Shown here piece by piece: positions 38,715 to 47,062 of a stretch of 51,123 bases of DNA (position 1 is its first letter; each line of letters starts with the position of its first letter). Source of the DNA: Flavonifractor sp. An92 (lineage in GTDB: Bacteria > Bacillota > Clostridia > Oscillospirales > Oscillospiraceae); assembly GCF_002159175.1 (NCBI RefSeq), contig NZ_NFGZ01000021.1:1-51123 (forward strand). Reading direction: 5' to 3'. The position numbers were made by a program, and so were the translations under genes. The notes under the pieces were generated by a model. It did no database searches, was not told the DNA's origin, and saw nothing but the letters and a program-made list of their open reading frames with translations.

Positions 38715-39383
38715 TCAGGCGTTCTCCAGCTTCAGAGCCTTCTGAAGCGGCAGGGTCACCAGCGGCACGATGACCGCGGCGCAGATGGCCTCCGGGACGC
38801 CGTTGGTGCCCACCACGCCCAGGATGGTAGCCACCACGGCCTCCACCGGGATGCCGTTGGCGGCGGCGTAGGCCTGGCGGAACACAATGCCGATGGTGCT
38901 CATCACAAGACCGGTGTTCACCAGCGCGCCCACCACGGCGGCGATGGCCAGCCACAGGGCCCGACGGCCCAGCTTACGGCCCAGGAAGCGGTTGAGCAGT
39001 TTGTACACCGCCCAGGCCGCCGGGCCGATGAGCATCCGGGGCACCAGGGAGATGAAGAGGGCCCAGGGGCTGCCGTGCTGGGTGCCCGGCGCGGCGATGA
39101 GGGGCGAAAAGGCAAAAGAAAGCACTCCCGGCACCATGGTGTTCTTCACGATGCTGGTCAGGCCGAACACCGCGCCCAGGAACGCGCCCTTCTTGGGTCC
39201 CATCAGGATGGCCCCGATGATGACGGGGACATGGAGGATGGTGGCCTTGATGAGGGGCAGGTCGATGAGTCCGATGGGCGTGGCGGCCATGAGCAGAATG
39301 ATGGCCGTGAACATGGACAAGAGTACCATGTCTTTGGTGTTTGTCCTCCGCGTGACGGTAGTGGCGTTTGCTGTCGTATTCAA
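38715..39383 (-). CDS. ECF transporter S component, probable pantothenate (PanT-like)
   Basis: 222 residues with a TTG start at 39383, eight nt after AGGAGG. Six hydrophobic helices: KDMVLLSMFTAIILLMAATP, LPLIKATILHVPVIIGAILM, GPKKGAFLGAVFGLTSIVKN, the SPWALFISLVPRMLIGPAAW region, RALWLAIAAVVGALVNTGLV and a terminal ICAAVIVPLVTLPLQ. The ECF_trnsprt family signature is LPxxKxTxxH(V/I)P then GPxxGAxxGxxFG. The energising EcfA/T module would be shared and encoded elsewhere. Operon with coaX suggests pantothenate as substrate; another vitamin precursor is possible. Confidence 0.85.
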   Translation of the reverse strand: MNTTANATTVTRRTNTKDMVLLSMFTAIILLMAATPIGLIDLPLIKATILHVPVIIGAILMGPKKGAFLGAVFGLTSIVKNTMVPGVLSFAFSPLIAAPGTQHGSPWALFISLVPRMLIGPAAWAVYKLLNRFLGRKLGRRALWLAIAAVVGALVNTGLVMSTIGIVFRQAYAAANGIPVEAVVATILGVVGTNGVPEAICAAVIVPLVTLPLQKALKLENA

Positions 39384-39519
39384 TTGAAAAACCTCCTGCT
39401 GCCGTTCTCCCCTTTCTTCCGGGAGATACAGCGCAAAATAAAATACGGCCCGTGGCGCTTCGTCCGGCCCCCTGCCGTCCCATCCGGGTACAGCGGGGAC
39501 CTTCCGCGTCCTGGCCGTA
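39384..39519 (-). promoter_or_regulatory. Structured leader, candidate riboswitch or attenuator before the ECF gene
   Basis: The 5' leader of about 135 nt contains a long-range stem TACGGCC (39519-39513) with GGCCGTA (39450-39444), followed directly by TTTTATTTTG. Inside are hairpins GCGG/CCGC (39493-39507) and CCC/GGG (39479-39488). An alternative GGCC-GGCC hairpin sits just before the T-rich run. Mutually exclusive pairings plus a T-run suggest transcription attenuation. It does not match a riboswitch class that I can name. Confidence 0.5.
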
Positions 39520-39523
39520 CCCC

Positions 39524-39552
39524 ATTATAGACAGTCCGGCAGCAAATTGCAA
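39524..39552 (-). promoter_or_regulatory. Promoter of the ECF-coaX operon
   Basis: On minus: TTGCAA (39552-39547), 17-bp spacer, TATAAT (39529-39524). It places the start near 39517, at the first arm of the structured leader. Confidence 0.85.
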
Positions 39553-39578
39553 GAAAAAAGTAAATTTATACCATGCCG

Positions 39579-39607
39579 TTTACACCGGAGGCGGAATTTG
39601 TTATACT
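39579..39607 (+). promoter_or_regulatory. Promoter of coaBC
   Basis: TTTACA at 39579-39584, 17-bp spacer, TATACT at 39602-39607. The start codon follows about 35 nt after the expected start point. It diverges from the ECF-coaX promoter 27 bp away. Confidence 0.85.
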
Positions 39608-39647
39608 GGAGAAAAATGCCCCCCGGGGCAGAATCGAGGGACCTTCC

Positions 39648-40847
39648 ATGCTGAAAGGGAAAACCGTGCTGCTGGGCGTCACCGGCGGCATCGCCTGTTA
39701 TAAGGCCGCGGCGCTGGCCTCCGCGCTGGTCAAGCAGCACTGCAACGTACAGGTGGTCATGACCAAAAACGCCACGGAATTCATCGCCCCGCTCACCTTT
39801 GAGAACCTGACGGGCAACCGGACGGTAACCGACACCTTTGACCGCAACCACACCTACCAGGTGGAGCACATCGCCCTGGCCGACCAGGCCGACCTGGTGC
39901 TCATCGCCCCGGCCACCGCCAACGTGCTGGCCAAGCTGGCCCACGGCATCGCCGACGACATGCTCACCACCACCGTTCTGGCCTGCAACTGCCCAAAGAT
40001 CGCAGCCCCGGCCATGAATACCAAAATGTATGAAAATCCGGTGACTCAGGATAATCTGGCCACTCTGCGGCACTACGGCTGGGAGGTGCTCACCCCCGCC
40101 GCCGGGCGTCTGGCCTGCGGCGCGGTGGGGCTTGGCAAGATGCCCGAGCCCGAGGACCTGCTGGAGAGCGTGCTCCACGCCCTGAGCCATGAGAAGGACA
40201 TGGAGGGCCTCCGGGTGCTGGTCACCGCCGGCCCCACCCGGGAGAGCCTGGACCCGGTGCGCTACCTCACCAACCACTCCACCGGCACCATGGGCTACGC
40301 CATCGCCCGGGCCGCCGCCGCCCGGGGGGCTCAGGTCACCCTGGTGTCCGGCCCCACCAATCTGAAGCCCCCCGCCTATGTGGACACGGTGGACATCCTC
40401 TCCGCCCAGGACATGTTCGAGGCCGTCACCGTCCGCGCCGGGGCCCAGGATATCATCATCAAAGCCGCCGCCGTGGCCGACTACCGCCCCGCCACCGTGG
40501 CCGGAGACAAGATCAAGAAGAAGGACGACGGCAGCGACCTCTCCCTGGCGCTGGAGCGCACCCGGGACATCCTGGGCTGGCTGGGGGAGCACAAGGCCCC
40601 GGGCCAGTTCCTGTGCGGCTTCTCCATGGAGACCAAGGACATGGTGGAAAACTCCCGCAAGAAGCTGGAGAAAAAACACCTGGACCTCATCGCCGCCAAC
40701 AACGTGAAGGAGGAGGGCGCCGGCTTCGGCGGCACCACCAACCGGGTGACCCTCATCTCCCCCACCGGCGAGAAGGCGCTGCCCCTCCTCTCCAAGGACC
40801 AGACGGCCCACGCCCTGCTGGACGAGATCCTCGCCCTACGCAAGTAA
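39648..40847 (+). CDS. coaBC: Bifunctional phosphopantothenoylcysteine decarboxylase/synthase
   Basis: 399 residues from the ATG at 39648, 7 nt after GAGGG. CoaC half (1-185): GKTVLLGVTGGIACYKAAAL (FMN-binding start), the catalytic His in HIALADQADLVLIAPATANV, and PAMNTKMYENP (substrate PxMNxxMW/Y motif), with the active Cys in GRLACGAVGLGKMPEP. CoaB half (190-399): RVLVTAGPTRESLDPVRYLT, NHSTGTMGYAIARAA, IIKAAAVADYRP, KIKKKDDG. It converts phosphopantothenate with cysteine and CTP to phosphopantetheine. Both halves are complete. Confidence 0.96.
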   Translation: MLKGKTVLLGVTGGIACYKAAALASALVKQHCNVQVVMTKNATEFIAPLTFENLTGNRTVTDTFDRNHTYQVEHIALADQADLVLIAPATANVLAKLAHGIADDMLTTTVLACNCPKIAAPAMNTKMYENPVTQDNLATLRHYGWEVLTPAAGRLACGAVGLGKMPEPEDLLESVLHALSHEKDMEGLRVLVTAGPTRESLDPVRYLTNHSTGTMGYAIARAAAARGAQVTLVSGPTNLKPPAYVDTVDILSAQDMFEAVTVRAGAQDIIIKAAAVADYRPATVAGDKIKKKDDGSDLSLALERTRDILGWLGEHKAPGQFLCGFSMETKDMVENSRKKLEKKHLDLIAANNVKEEGAGFGGTTNRVTLISPTGEKALPLLSKDQTAHALLDEILALRK

Positions 40848-40853
40848 ACAAAG

Positions 40854-40890
40854 AACCGCCCGCCCCGATATGTTCGGGGCGGGCGGTTTT
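40854..40890. terminator. Bidirectional terminator between coaBC and metG
   Basis: AACCGCCCGCCCCGA and TCGGGGCGGGCGGTT form a 15-bp stem with a TATGT loop, followed by TT on plus and preceded by AAAG. The two genes converge here. Confidence 0.93.
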
Positions 40891-40902
40891 GCATTCAGGC
40901 AA

Positions 40903-42879
40903 TCAGCACAGCTTGGCGCCGGCGGGAATGGCGTCATTGAGCATGATGAGGTTCAGGCGCTCCTCGCCGTGCTCGGTGTGGACGGCGGAGAGCAGCATGC
41001 CCTGGCTCTCCTGGCCCATCATCTTGCGGGGGGGCAGGTTCACGATGGCGGCCAGGGTCTTGCCGATGAGCTCCTCGGGCTTGTACCACTGGGCGATGCC
41101 GGAGAGGATCTGGCGGTCGGTGCCGGTGCCGTCGTCCAGAGTGAACTTCAGAAGCTTGTTGCTCTTCTTCACGGCCTGGCAGTCCTTCACCTTCACCACC
41201 CGCAGGTCGTTCTTGCAGAAGGTGTCGAAGTCCACCTTCTCCTCCAGCAGGGGCTCAAACTCCAGGGGAGGCAGAGCGGCCTTCTTGGCGGCCTCGGCGG
41301 CCTCCTCCAGCTCCTGGAGGGCCTTCTCCACGTCCACGCGGGGGAAGAGGTTCTCACCCTTGGTGACGGCGGCGGTGTCGCTGAGGGAGCCCCACACGGC
41401 GGCGCTCTCCCAGGTCCGGGCCTCGGGGGCGGCGCCGATCTGAGCGAAGAGCTTGTCCATGCTGCCGGGCATGAAGGGGGTCAGCAGGATGCCGCAGATG
41501 CAGGTGGTCTCCAGGAGGTTGTAGAGGACGTGGGCCAGGCGGGCGCCGTTCTGGTCCATGTCCTTGGCGAGGGCCCAGGGGGCGTTCTCGTCGATATACT
41601 TGTTGGCCCGCTGGATGACCTTGAAGATCTCCTCCAGAGCCTTGTGGGGAGCGAAGGTATCCATGGCGGCCTGATACTTCTCCCGGAGGCCGGAGGCCAT
41701 GCCGATGAGCTCGGTGTCAAAGCTCTCGGGGGTGGCCCAGGTCTTGCAGCCCTCGGGCAGCGCGCCGCCGAAGTACTTCTGCACCATGGCGGTGGTGCGG
41801 GAGAGGAGGTTGCCCAGGTCGTTGGCCAGGTCGGTGTTGATGGTCTGGATCAGCAGCTCGTTGGAGAAGTTGCCGTCGCTGCCGAAGGGGAAGGTGCGCA
41901 TCAGGAAGAAGCGCAGGGCGTCCACGCCGAACTTCTCGGCCAGGATATAGGGGTCCACCACGTTGCCCTTGGACTTGGACATCTTGCCGCCGTCCAGCAG
42001 CAGCCAGCCGTGGCCGAACACCTTCTTGGGCAGGGGCTCACCCAGGCTCATGAGCATGGCGGGCCAGATGATGGAGTGGAAGCGGACGATCTCCTTGCCC
42101 ACGATGTGGACGTCGCAGGGCCAGTACTTCTCATAGTCGTTGTAACGGTCGTTCATAAAGCCCAGGGCGGTGATGTAGTTGGACAGGGCGTCCACCCACA
42201 CGTAGACCACGTGGCCGGGGTCGAAGTCCACCGGCACGCCCCAGGTGAAGGAGGTGCGGGAGACGCACAGGTCCTCCAGGCCGGGCTTGATGAAGTTATT
42301 GACCATTTCATTGACGCGGCTGCGGGGCTCCAGGAAGTCGGTGTTCTCCAGCAGGTCCTGCACCTTGTCGGCGTACTTGGACAGGCGGAAGAAGTAGGCC
42401 TCCTCCTCGGCGTCCTGCACTTCCCGGCCGCAGTCGGGGCACTTGCCGTCCACCAGCTGGCTCTCGGTCCAGAAGGACTCACAGGGCTTGCAGTACTTGC
42501 CCTTGTAGGTACCCTTGTAGATGTCGCCGTTGTCGTACATCTTCTTGAAAATCTTCTGGATGGCGGCCACGTGGTAGTCGTCGGTGGTGCGGATGAAGCG
42601 GTCATTGGAGATGTTCATCAGCTTCCACAGGTCCAGCACGCCCCGCTCTCCGGTGACGATCCTGTCCACGAACTCCTGGGGAGTGACGCCGGCCTCCTTG
42701 GCCTTGTCCTCGATCTTCTGGCCGTGCTCGTCGGTGCCGGTGAGGAACATGACGTCGTAGCCCTGCAGGCGCTTATAGCGGGCCAGGGCGTCGGTGGCCA
42801 CGGTGCAGTAGGTGTGGCCGATGTGGAGCTTGTCGCTGGGGTAGTAGATGGGTGTGGTGATATAATATTTCTCATTCAT
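40903..42879 (-). CDS. metG: Methionyl-tRNA synthetase
   Basis: 658 residues. HIGH motif in SDKLHIGHTYCTVATDALAR near residue 19, FLTGTDEHGQKIEDKA, the connective zinc site CKPCESFW...CPDCGREV near residues 128-148, FTWGVPVDFDPGHVVYVWVD, and KMSKS in LLLDGGKMSKSKGNVVDPY. The anticodon domain follows, and an OB-fold tRNA-binding tail (VDFDTFCKNDLRVVKVKDC ... GKTLAAIVNLPPRKMMGQES) allows dimerisation. Complete and normal length. It overlaps the preceding membrane protein gene by 8 nt and ends in a shared terminator. Confidence 0.97.
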   Translation of the reverse strand: MNEKYYITTPIYYPSDKLHIGHTYCTVATDALARYKRLQGYDVMFLTGTDEHGQKIEDKAKEAGVTPQEFVDRIVTGERGVLDLWKLMNISNDRFIRTTDDYHVAAIQKIFKKMYDNGDIYKGTYKGKYCKPCESFWTESQLVDGKCPDCGREVQDAEEEAYFFRLSKYADKVQDLLENTDFLEPRSRVNEMVNNFIKPGLEDLCVSRTSFTWGVPVDFDPGHVVYVWVDALSNYITALGFMNDRYNDYEKYWPCDVHIVGKEIVRFHSIIWPAMLMSLGEPLPKKVFGHGWLLLDGGKMSKSKGNVVDPYILAEKFGVDALRFFLMRTFPFGSDGNFSNELLIQTINTDLANDLGNLLSRTTAMVQKYFGGALPEGCKTWATPESFDTELIGMASGLREKYQAAMDTFAPHKALEEIFKVIQRANKYIDENAPWALAKDMDQNGARLAHVLYNLLETTCICGILLTPFMPGSMDKLFAQIGAAPEARTWESAAVWGSLSDTAAVTKGENLFPRVDVEKALQELEEAAEAAKKAALPPLEFEPLLEEKVDFDTFCKNDLRVVKVKDCQAVKKSNKLLKFTLDDGTGTDRQILSGIAQWYKPEELIGKTLAAIVNLPPRKMMGQESQGMLLSAVHTEHGEERLNLIMLNDAIPAGAKLC

Positions 42880-43732
42880 GGGGCGGTTCCTCCATTCTTT
42901 CTTCGATGGTCTGCTCTTCCCCGGGCATTCGCGGGCCCAGAGGACGGCCCAGAGCGGCGGGCATCAGGGCGAACACACACCCGCCGTACCGCAGCAGCTC
43001 GGCCGCGCTGTGCTCGTCGGCCAGCGTGACCAGGCAGAAATACACCGCGCACAGGCTGAAGAACATGGTCTTGCCCGGGCGGGGATGCTCAAAGGCGGAA
43101 CCGGCCACATAGTAGAAGGCCAGCAGCGCGCAGATGATGGCCAGGAGCTCATAGAGGTAGTCCTGCACCACCGGGTCGGAGGCCCGGCCCTGGTAGGCCG
43201 AGATGAGCCAGATGCAGCAGGTGTAGGCGGGCAGGAGCACGGTGCCGCTGAAGCGGCGCACTCCGCCGCCCCGGTAGGCGTCCTTGCCCACCGACAGCAG
43301 GCTCACGCCGCTGCCCAGGCACAGCAGGGTCAGCGCAAAGGGCAGCAGCACTGCCAGCACGGGGTTGCCCCCCTTGCCCTGGGCGGCCAGAGCGGCGGCC
43401 TGGCGGAACTGAGCGCCCAGCTCCAGGCACCCCAGCGCCGCCGAGCCCAGCAGCAGGAACGCCCCCAGCACGGTGGAGGAGAGGGCCAGGGTATCCCCCT
43501 TCAGGGTCGCCTCTTCCGTCCGCTTTCCCTCCACGGGGCGGAGGAGCAGCGCCAGCGCCAGAAACAGCACCGCGGCCACGATGGACAGCGCGCCCAGCGC
43601 CAGGGTGGAGGGCATGCCCGGGGTGACCAGACCGGTCTCCTCAAAGGCGGTGGCCAGCTCCCACCGGCGCAGGGCCAGTCCCCCCGCGCCCAGCACCACA
43701 GCGGACACGGGCAGCAAGATCTCTTTTCGCAT
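42872..43732 (-). CDS. Polytopic membrane protein, co-transcribed with metG
   Basis: 286 residues from the ATG at 43732 (AAAGGA 8 nt upstream; the ATG at 43741 is too close to it). About seven hydrophobic segments, including ILLPVSAVVLGAGGLALRRW, LALGALSIVAAVLFLALALL, TVLGAFLLLGSAALGCLELG, VLAVLLPFALTLLCLGSGVS, VLLPAYTCCIWLISA, YLYELLAIICALLAFYYVAG and MFFSLCAVYFCLVTLADEHS. No domain recognised. The acidic C-terminal tail overlaps metG by 8 nt. The function is unknown; similar uncharacterised membrane proteins occur in Oscillospiraceae. Confidence 0.7.
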   Translation of the reverse strand: MRKEILLPVSAVVLGAGGLALRRWELATAFEETGLVTPGMPSTLALGALSIVAAVLFLALALLLRPVEGKRTEEATLKGDTLALSSTVLGAFLLLGSAALGCLELGAQFRQAAALAAQGKGGNPVLAVLLPFALTLLCLGSGVSLLSVGKDAYRGGGVRRFSGTVLLPAYTCCIWLISAYQGRASDPVVQDYLYELLAIICALLAFYYVAGSAFEHPRPGKTMFFSLCAVYFCLVTLADEHSAAELLRYGGCVFALMPAALGRPLGPRMPGEEQTIEERMEEPPHE

Positions 43733-43771
43733 GATCAGCATCCTTTCCGGATGGAACTTGTACAAGGATAC

Positions 43772-43800
43772 ATTATAACACAGTTTCCGCCAGATGTCAG
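43772..43800 (-). promoter_or_regulatory. Promoter of the membrane protein-metG operon
   Basis: On minus: CTGACA (43800-43795), 17-bp spacer, TATAAT (43777-43772). The leader of about 30 nt carries no T-box, so metG here is not obviously under tRNA control. Confidence 0.85.
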
Positions 43801-43811
43801 GAAATTTCCGC

Positions 43812-45407
43812 TCAGTTGGCCGCCTGGCTCTCCAGGTACTCGTCATAAGTCATCTTGCGGTCGATGAGCTTGCCGTCGGCGGTGAAATCGAAGATGCGGT
43901 TGGCCACGGTCTGGACCATCTGGTGGTCATGGGAGGAGAAGAGCACGTTGCACTTCACCGCCTCCAGGCCGTTGTTAACGGCGGTGATGGACTCCAGGTC
44001 CAAGTGGTTGGTGGGCTGGTCCAGCAGCAGCACGTTGGCGCCGGAGAGCATCATCCGGGAGAGCATGCACCGGACCTTCTCGCCGCCGGAGAGGACCTTG
44101 ACGCTCTTGTACACGTCGTCGCCGGAGAAGAGCATCCGGCCCAGGAAGCCGCGCAGGTAGCTCTCGTGGGGGTCGGGGGAGAACTCCCGCAGCCACTCCA
44201 CCAGGTTCTCGTCGTGGCCCTCGAAGTAGGCGTTGTTGTCCTTGGGGAAGTAGGAGAAGGTGGCGGTCTGGCCCCACTTCACGGTGCCCTCGTCGGGCTC
44301 CATCTCGCCGGTGAGGATTTTGAACAGGGCGGTGTGGGCGTTCTCATTGTCGCCCACGAAGGCGATCTTGTCGCCGTGGCCCACGATGAAGGACACCTTG
44401 TCCAGCACCTTCACGCCGTCGATGGTCTTGGACACATCGGTGACGAAGAGGATGTCCTTACCCACCTCCCGCTCGGGGGAAAAGGCCACCCAGGGGTAGC
44501 GGCGGGAAGAGGCGGGCATCTCCTCCACGGTGAGCTTGTCCAGCAGCTTCCGCCGGGCCGTGGCCTGCTTGCTCTTGGACTTGTTGGCGGAGAAGCGGGA
44601 GATGAACTCCTGCAGTTCCTTGATCTTCTCCTCGTTGCGCTTGTTCTGGTTCTTGATGAGGGACTGCACCAGTTGGGAGGACTCATACCAGAAGTCGTAG
44701 TTGCCCACGTACATCTTGATCTTGTTGTAGTCGATGTCCACGATGTGGGTGCAGATGGTGTTGAGGAAGTGGCGGTCGTGGGACACCACGATGACGGTGC
44801 CGGGGAAGTCCAGCAAAAAGTCCTCCAGCCAGTTCACGGCGTTGATGTCCAGGTTGTTGGTGGGCTCGTCCAGCAGCAGGATGTCGGGGTTTCCGAACAG
44901 CGCCTGGGCCAGCAGGACCTTCACCTTCAGGCGGGCGTCCAGGGTGGCCATGTCGTTGTAGTGCAGCTCGGTGCCCAGTCCCAAACCCTGGAGGATGCGG
45001 GAGGCGTCGCTCTCGGCCTCCCAGCCGCCCAGCTCGCTGTACTCCTCCTCCAGCTCGCAGGCCCGGATGCCGTCCTCCTCGGTCATCTCCTCCTTGGCGT
45101 AGAGGGCCTCCTTCTCCTTGCCGATGTCGTAGAGGCGCTGGTTGCCCATGATGACGGTGTCCATCACGTTGTAGGCGTCGTAGGCGTTCTGGTTCTGCTT
45201 CAGCACCGACATGCGCGTCTTGGGCAGAATGGAGACCTCGCCCTTGGTGGGCTCCAGGTCGCCGGACAGGATTTTCAGGAAGGTGGACTTGCCGGCGCCG
45301 TTGGCGCCGATGATGCCGTAGCAGTTGCCCTTGGTGAACTGGAGGTCCACATGGCTGAACAGGGCCTGGCCGCTGTATTGCAGCGTCAAATCAGTAACGG
45401 TGATCAT
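43812..45407 (-). CDS. ABC-F family ATPase (YbiT/YkpA-like), Walker A of domain 2 altered
   Basis: 531 residues. NBD1: CYGIIGANGAGKSTFLKILS, signature in ATLDARLKVKVLLAQALF (degenerate), DILLLDEPTNNLDINAVNWL. Linker/coiled-coil at about 245-300 with KNQNKRNEEKIKEL and KSKSKQATARRKLLDKL. NBD2: the Walker A position reads FVGDNENAHTALFKIL, with His where Lys is expected, but signature VLSGGEKVRCMLSRMMLSGA and Walker B VLLLDQPTNHLDLESI are intact. No membrane part. ABC-F proteins act on ribosomes in translation or antibiotic protection; this subgroup (YbiT/YkpA) is a housekeeping type. ABC signature 1 is weaker than usual. Confidence 0.92.
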   Translation of the reverse strand: MITVTDLTLQYSGQALFSHVDLQFTKGNCYGIIGANGAGKSTFLKILSGDLEPTKGEVSILPKTRMSVLKQNQNAYDAYNVMDTVIMGNQRLYDIGKEKEALYAKEEMTEEDGIRACELEEEYSELGGWEAESDASRILQGLGLGTELHYNDMATLDARLKVKVLLAQALFGNPDILLLDEPTNNLDINAVNWLEDFLLDFPGTVIVVSHDRHFLNTICTHIVDIDYNKIKMYVGNYDFWYESSQLVQSLIKNQNKRNEEKIKELQEFISRFSANKSKSKQATARRKLLDKLTVEEMPASSRRYPWVAFSPEREVGKDILFVTDVSKTIDGVKVLDKVSFIVGHGDKIAFVGDNENAHTALFKILTGEMEPDEGTVKWGQTATFSYFPKDNNAYFEGHDENLVEWLREFSPDPHESYLRGFLGRMLFSGDDVYKSVKVLSGGEKVRCMLSRMMLSGANVLLLDQPTNHLDLESITAVNNGLEAVKCNVLFSSHDHQMVQTVANRIFDFTADGKLIDRKMTYDEYLESQAAN

Positions 45408-45529
45408 GCACTTGCTCCTTTATCGTTCTAAAATCAATCTTATTTATCATACCATACCGCCGCTGGGAATGGTAGAGAAAAATACACGAAAGCGCCCCTT
45501 CTTTTGCCCCTTTTTTCCATGTCCGGGCA

Positions 45530-45561
45530 GGAAAAGGGCCCGGAGGAAGAACCTCCGGGCC
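45530..45561 (-). terminator. Terminator of the secreted protein gene
   Basis: GGCCCGGAGG and CCTCCGGGCC form a 10-bp stem with a 5-nt loop (45537-45561). On minus it is followed by CCTTTTCC. It lies just after the stop at 45576 and before the ABC-F leader. The remaining 45408-45529 hold the ABC-F ribosome site (AAAGGAG) and no clear promoter or gene. Confidence 0.8.
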
Positions 45562-45575
45562 GGAACTGGAAGTTT

Positions 45576-46769
45576 TTACTTTTCGACAGTGGTCAGATCA
45601 AAGGTCACGTTGGGAACGTTCTTTCCGATCCAGGAGCCCTGGGCGCCGGAGCGGGTGAAGGTGAAGGTATACCAGCCATCCACCTCGGTGACTTCCTTGC
45701 CGCCGTTGGAGTCCAGAACCAGCTTCATGCCGTCGGCCACCTGTACGCGGAAGGTAATGGTGCGGGTGTGGTTATCGCCGACCAAGCTGGTCTCAAACTT
45801 CACGCCCTCGTTCACGTCGATGGCAATGTACTTGGAGTCGTCAATGGAGTACTCCACAGACTGCACACCCGCGTCCTTGCTGTTGTACAGGAAGCCGTAC
45901 TCATAGGACCAATCGTCCTCCACGACGGGGCTGTACTTCACCAGCTTGAGGGTGGTATCGCCGGTGATGGGGCCCACCTCGCCGCCGCCGACCAGCTTGT
46001 AGTCCTTGCTCACAGTGGGAATATCACCGTAGTCGCAGCGGGTATCCAAAACGCTGGTGGGCTGGCCCTGGGTGTTGTCCTCATAATACTCCACGCGCAC
46101 AGCATAGTTGTTGATGGTAAAGCCGGCAGTGAGGTCGAGGGTCTTGTCCTCTCCGGCCAGCTTGATCAGGTCTTCGGTCAGGGTGTCAGCGGTCAGCTTC
46201 TCACCGTTCACATACCAGCCGGTAAAGGTGTAGCCCTCCTTCTCGGGCACCACGGACAGGTCCAGGGGATCGTTGACGGTGGTCTTGGTGTGGTTGATCA
46301 GCTCACCGTCGGCGTAGAAGTTCACGGTGTAGGGGATCTTCTCGGTCAGCAGGGTGAACTCCACATCGTCGCCGTAGCACCAGGCCTCGGCGCCCTTGTC
46401 GGTGAACTGGAAGGTGTAGGTATCCTCGTCCACCGCCGTAAACTGGGCGTCGCCCACCTGGCCGGCCAGCTCGGAGAGCACATAGCCGGGCTTCACATCC
46501 ACCGTGAAGGTGGTGACATTGGTGTAGCTGTCCCGCCAGACGATGGTGCCGGTCTTGGTGGTGATGGTCTGTCCGACCTCCATGCCGCCCTGATAGGTCC
46601 CGTTCTTATCGCTGGCCGTCACGCTGGCGATGCCGCCGTTGTCACCGGCATAGGTGAAGTGATAGTTGGCGGGGGCGCCGTCCTTCCAGCTCAGAGCGGA
46701 GGCGGCGGGGGCCATGACCGCCACGGCCAGAGAGAGGGCCGCGGCCTGCTTGATGATCTGCTTTTTCAT
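45576..46769 (-). CDS. Secreted beta-repeat (InlB/Flg_new-like) protein
   Basis: 397 residues. Signal peptide KKQIIKQAAALSLAVAVMAP with cleavage near ASALS. The extracellular part is beta-rich; residues 150-215 form a Listeria/Bacteroides-type repeat (PYTVNFYADGELINHTKTTV, EKEGYTFTGWYVNGEKL), and a second unit near 220-260 starts INNYAVRVEYYEDN. There is no SLH domain, LPxTG motif or lipobox, so it is either released or bound by other means. GGAGTAAC stands ahead of the ATG. Its AT content is higher than that of its neighbours. Function unknown; a surface or adhesion role is inferred. Confidence 0.75.
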   Translation of the reverse strand: MKKQIIKQAAALSLAVAVMAPAASALSWKDGAPANYHFTYAGDNGGIASVTASDKNGTYQGGMEVGQTITTKTGTIVWRDSYTNVTTFTVDVKPGYVLSELAGQVGDAQFTAVDEDTYTFQFTDKGAEAWCYGDDVEFTLLTEKIPYTVNFYADGELINHTKTTVNDPLDLSVVPEKEGYTFTGWYVNGEKLTADTLTEDLIKLAGEDKTLDLTAGFTINNYAVRVEYYEDNTQGQPTSVLDTRCDYGDIPTVSKDYKLVGGGEVGPITGDTTLKLVKYSPVVEDDWSYEYGFLYNSKDAGVQSVEYSIDDSKYIAIDVNEGVKFETSLVGDNHTRTITFRVQVADGMKLVLDSNGGKEVTEVDGWYTFTFTRSGAQGSWIGKNVPNVTFDLTTVEK

Positions 46770-46981
46770 CGTTGGTTACTCCTTTTGATTCCATATGCTC
46801 AATCCTGAGCGTTCCGTCCATTTGGACGTCATTGCCATAGCGGAATACACTATACACCCGTTCGGTAACAGGAACGGTTACATTTTAAAATTTAATTAAA
46901 GGATATCACTTTTTACAATCACTTTACAGTTTTCCTTTTCCCCCCTTCTGCTTCTGTTTTCCGGTTTTTGCTCCTGTCCTC
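46770..46981 (-). promoter_or_regulatory. Upstream region of the secreted protein: -10, operator-like inverted repeats and AT-rich element
   Basis: On minus, TATAGT (46854-46849) is a likely -10, but the -35 position (46872-46877) reads CCGTTC, far from consensus. Exactly there lies an inverted repeat CCGTTC-8nt-GAACGG (46858-46877), overlapping GTAAC-7nt-GTTAC (46865-46881). The stretch farther upstream is AT-rich. The leader contains CGTCC-ATTT-GGACG (46816-46829). This points to activator-dependent expression. No gene is visible here. Confidence 0.55.
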
Positions 46982-47011
46982 TCGACAAAACGACGCCGAT
47001 TCTGGTATCAT
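46982..47011 (+). promoter_or_regulatory. Promoter of rlmA
   Basis: TCGACA at 46982-46987, 18-bp spacer, TATCAT at 47006-47011. Just after it, GGGACC-TCG-GGTCCC (47019-47033) can form a hairpin in the leader. Confidence 0.6.
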
Positions 47012-47062
47012 CGAATCCGGGACCTCGGGTCCCAATGCTCCGATCCAAAGGAGGCTCTGTCC

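Noticed and set aside
43733-43771. T-box leader before the metG operon
   Set aside because: The leader is only about 30 nt and has no T-box motif or terminator.
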